From contig NZ_AAXY01000007.1 in assembly GCF_000169375.1 (NCBI RefSeq), positions 119,343 through 183,342 on the forward strand: DNA of 64,000 nucleotides. The letters run 5' to 3'. This DNA is from Marinobacter sp. ELB17. Lineage in GTDB: Bacteria > Pseudomonadota > Gammaproteobacteria > Pseudomonadales > Oleiphilaceae. The position numbers and the translations under genes were made by a program. The notes under the pieces were generated by a model, which saw nothing but the letters and a program-made list of their open reading frames with translations, made no database searches and was not told the DNA's origin. Below, one piece after another: positions 63,766 through 64,000 of the stretch (positions within the stretch are counted from its first letter, which is position 1; each line of letters starts with the position of its first letter).

Positions 63766-64000
63766 TTACGAGCAATTGTCAACAGACCCTAGGTAATCGA
63801 CAAAACTTCGGATCCGGGGCAGAAGTTCACGCTCTGGTAGGAAGACCGCACTAATCGACGTGTCATCGCGGACTTGGTAGTCCGCCAGGAGCGGCAACAG
63901 TTTACCGTCTCGAATGGCTGGGAGTGCCAGATGCTCAGCCAGCCGCATGACGCCGACTCCTGCTGTGCATAGCTCAAATAAGGTTAGACCATTACTGCTG
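63766..64000 (-). pseudogene. C-terminal end of a LysR-type regulator, cut by the window edge and by an IS end
   Basis: The minus-strand frame entering from the window edge reads LTLFELCTAGVGVMRLAEHL and continues RDGKLLPLLADY, then LLPRIRSFVDYL, the usual C-terminal end of a LysR sensor domain. After YLG the last residues (SVDNCS and the stop at 63,766) are encoded by the IS end, whose GGGTCTG begins at 63,788. So the IS supplied the stop codon and replaced the last few residues. The protein may still fold. The N-terminal DNA-binding part lies outside the window. Confidence 0.75.

Noticed and set aside
52036..64000. A second copy of the tRNA-Arg 3' end as attR of the island
   Set aside because: No direct repeat of the last 15 or more bases of the tRNA was seen in the rest of the window; if it exists, it is outside.
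1..64000. CRISPR array
   Set aside because: No set of regularly spaced identical repeats with unique spacers was seen, and no cas genes occur. The tandem repeats at 16,187-16,248 have no spacers.

Overview
The window looks like a chromosomal segment of a marine gammaproteobacterium close to Marinobacter or Pseudomonas. This is inferred from gene content and order (xerC-DUF484-dapF-lysA-lptM-argH, then algZ-algR-hemC-hemD-hemX-hemY, ubiD with a flavin reductase, rho, trxA-ppx, rsd/algQ-dsbB), not from a database match. Most of it (about 1-47,800) is densely packed core genome on both strands.

Region by region. 1-5,676 (minus strand): XerC, a DUF484 protein, the last two steps of lysine synthesis (DapF, LysA), the LptM lipoprotein and ArgH. 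5,810-11,908 (plus): the AlgZ/AlgR LytTR-type two-component pair and the tetrapyrrole genes hemC-hemD-hemX-hemY. 11,929-15,884 (minus): a 2Fe-2S/flavin reductase next to UbiD, and Rho. 16,338-19,574: a molybdenum cofactor block (moaB-moeA-moaD-moaE, with mobA convergent) lying between rho and trxA. 19,777-31,480: TrxA, Ppx, an ABC-F ATPase, small envelope proteins, an FKBP lipoprotein, Rsd/AlgQ, DsbB, a FliL-like protein, GshA, and a tex gene broken by four clustered one-base losses. 31,544-38,460: an EAL-domain remnant, Rep helicase, cytochrome c5, an outer-membrane phospholipase, a phosphomannomutase-type enzyme, bacterioferritin and its ferredoxin under a Fur-box-like dyad. 38,490-46,442 (minus): a five-gene Dpp-type peptide importer followed by a LysR regulator and an M24 (Xaa-Pro type) peptidase, so uptake and cleavage of peptides look linked. 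46,621-47,713: an LrgAB pair.

The accessory part starts at about 48,124. A 3.47-kb element carrying three translationally coupled tyrosine recombinases (a recombinase-in-trio, RIT, element) has split yaeQ cleanly; the two gene halves rejoin in frame across a shared GAT. The element ends carry a 28-bp inverted repeat and several copies of a TTATGCAA site. Shortly downstream, a tRNA-Arg(CCG) gene marks the edge of a defence island. The island holds three TAGGTGACA repeats of the kind bound by tRNA-targeting integrases (but no integrase), an RnlA/RnlB toxin-antitoxin pair, two short gene remnants, and a type I restriction-modification operon hsdM-hsdS-immA-like-DUF4411-hsdR. That operon has a predicted Xre/ImmA-PIN toxin-antitoxin-like pair nested between the specificity and restriction genes, with 1-4 bp overlaps between consecutive frames except for the 79-bp gap after hsdS. 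The window ends in an IS5-type insertion-sequence remnant that has cut the 3' end of a LysR gene.

The most interesting parts are the nested immA/DUF4411 cassette, its neighbourhood with RnlAB, and the RIT element with a readable insertion scar.
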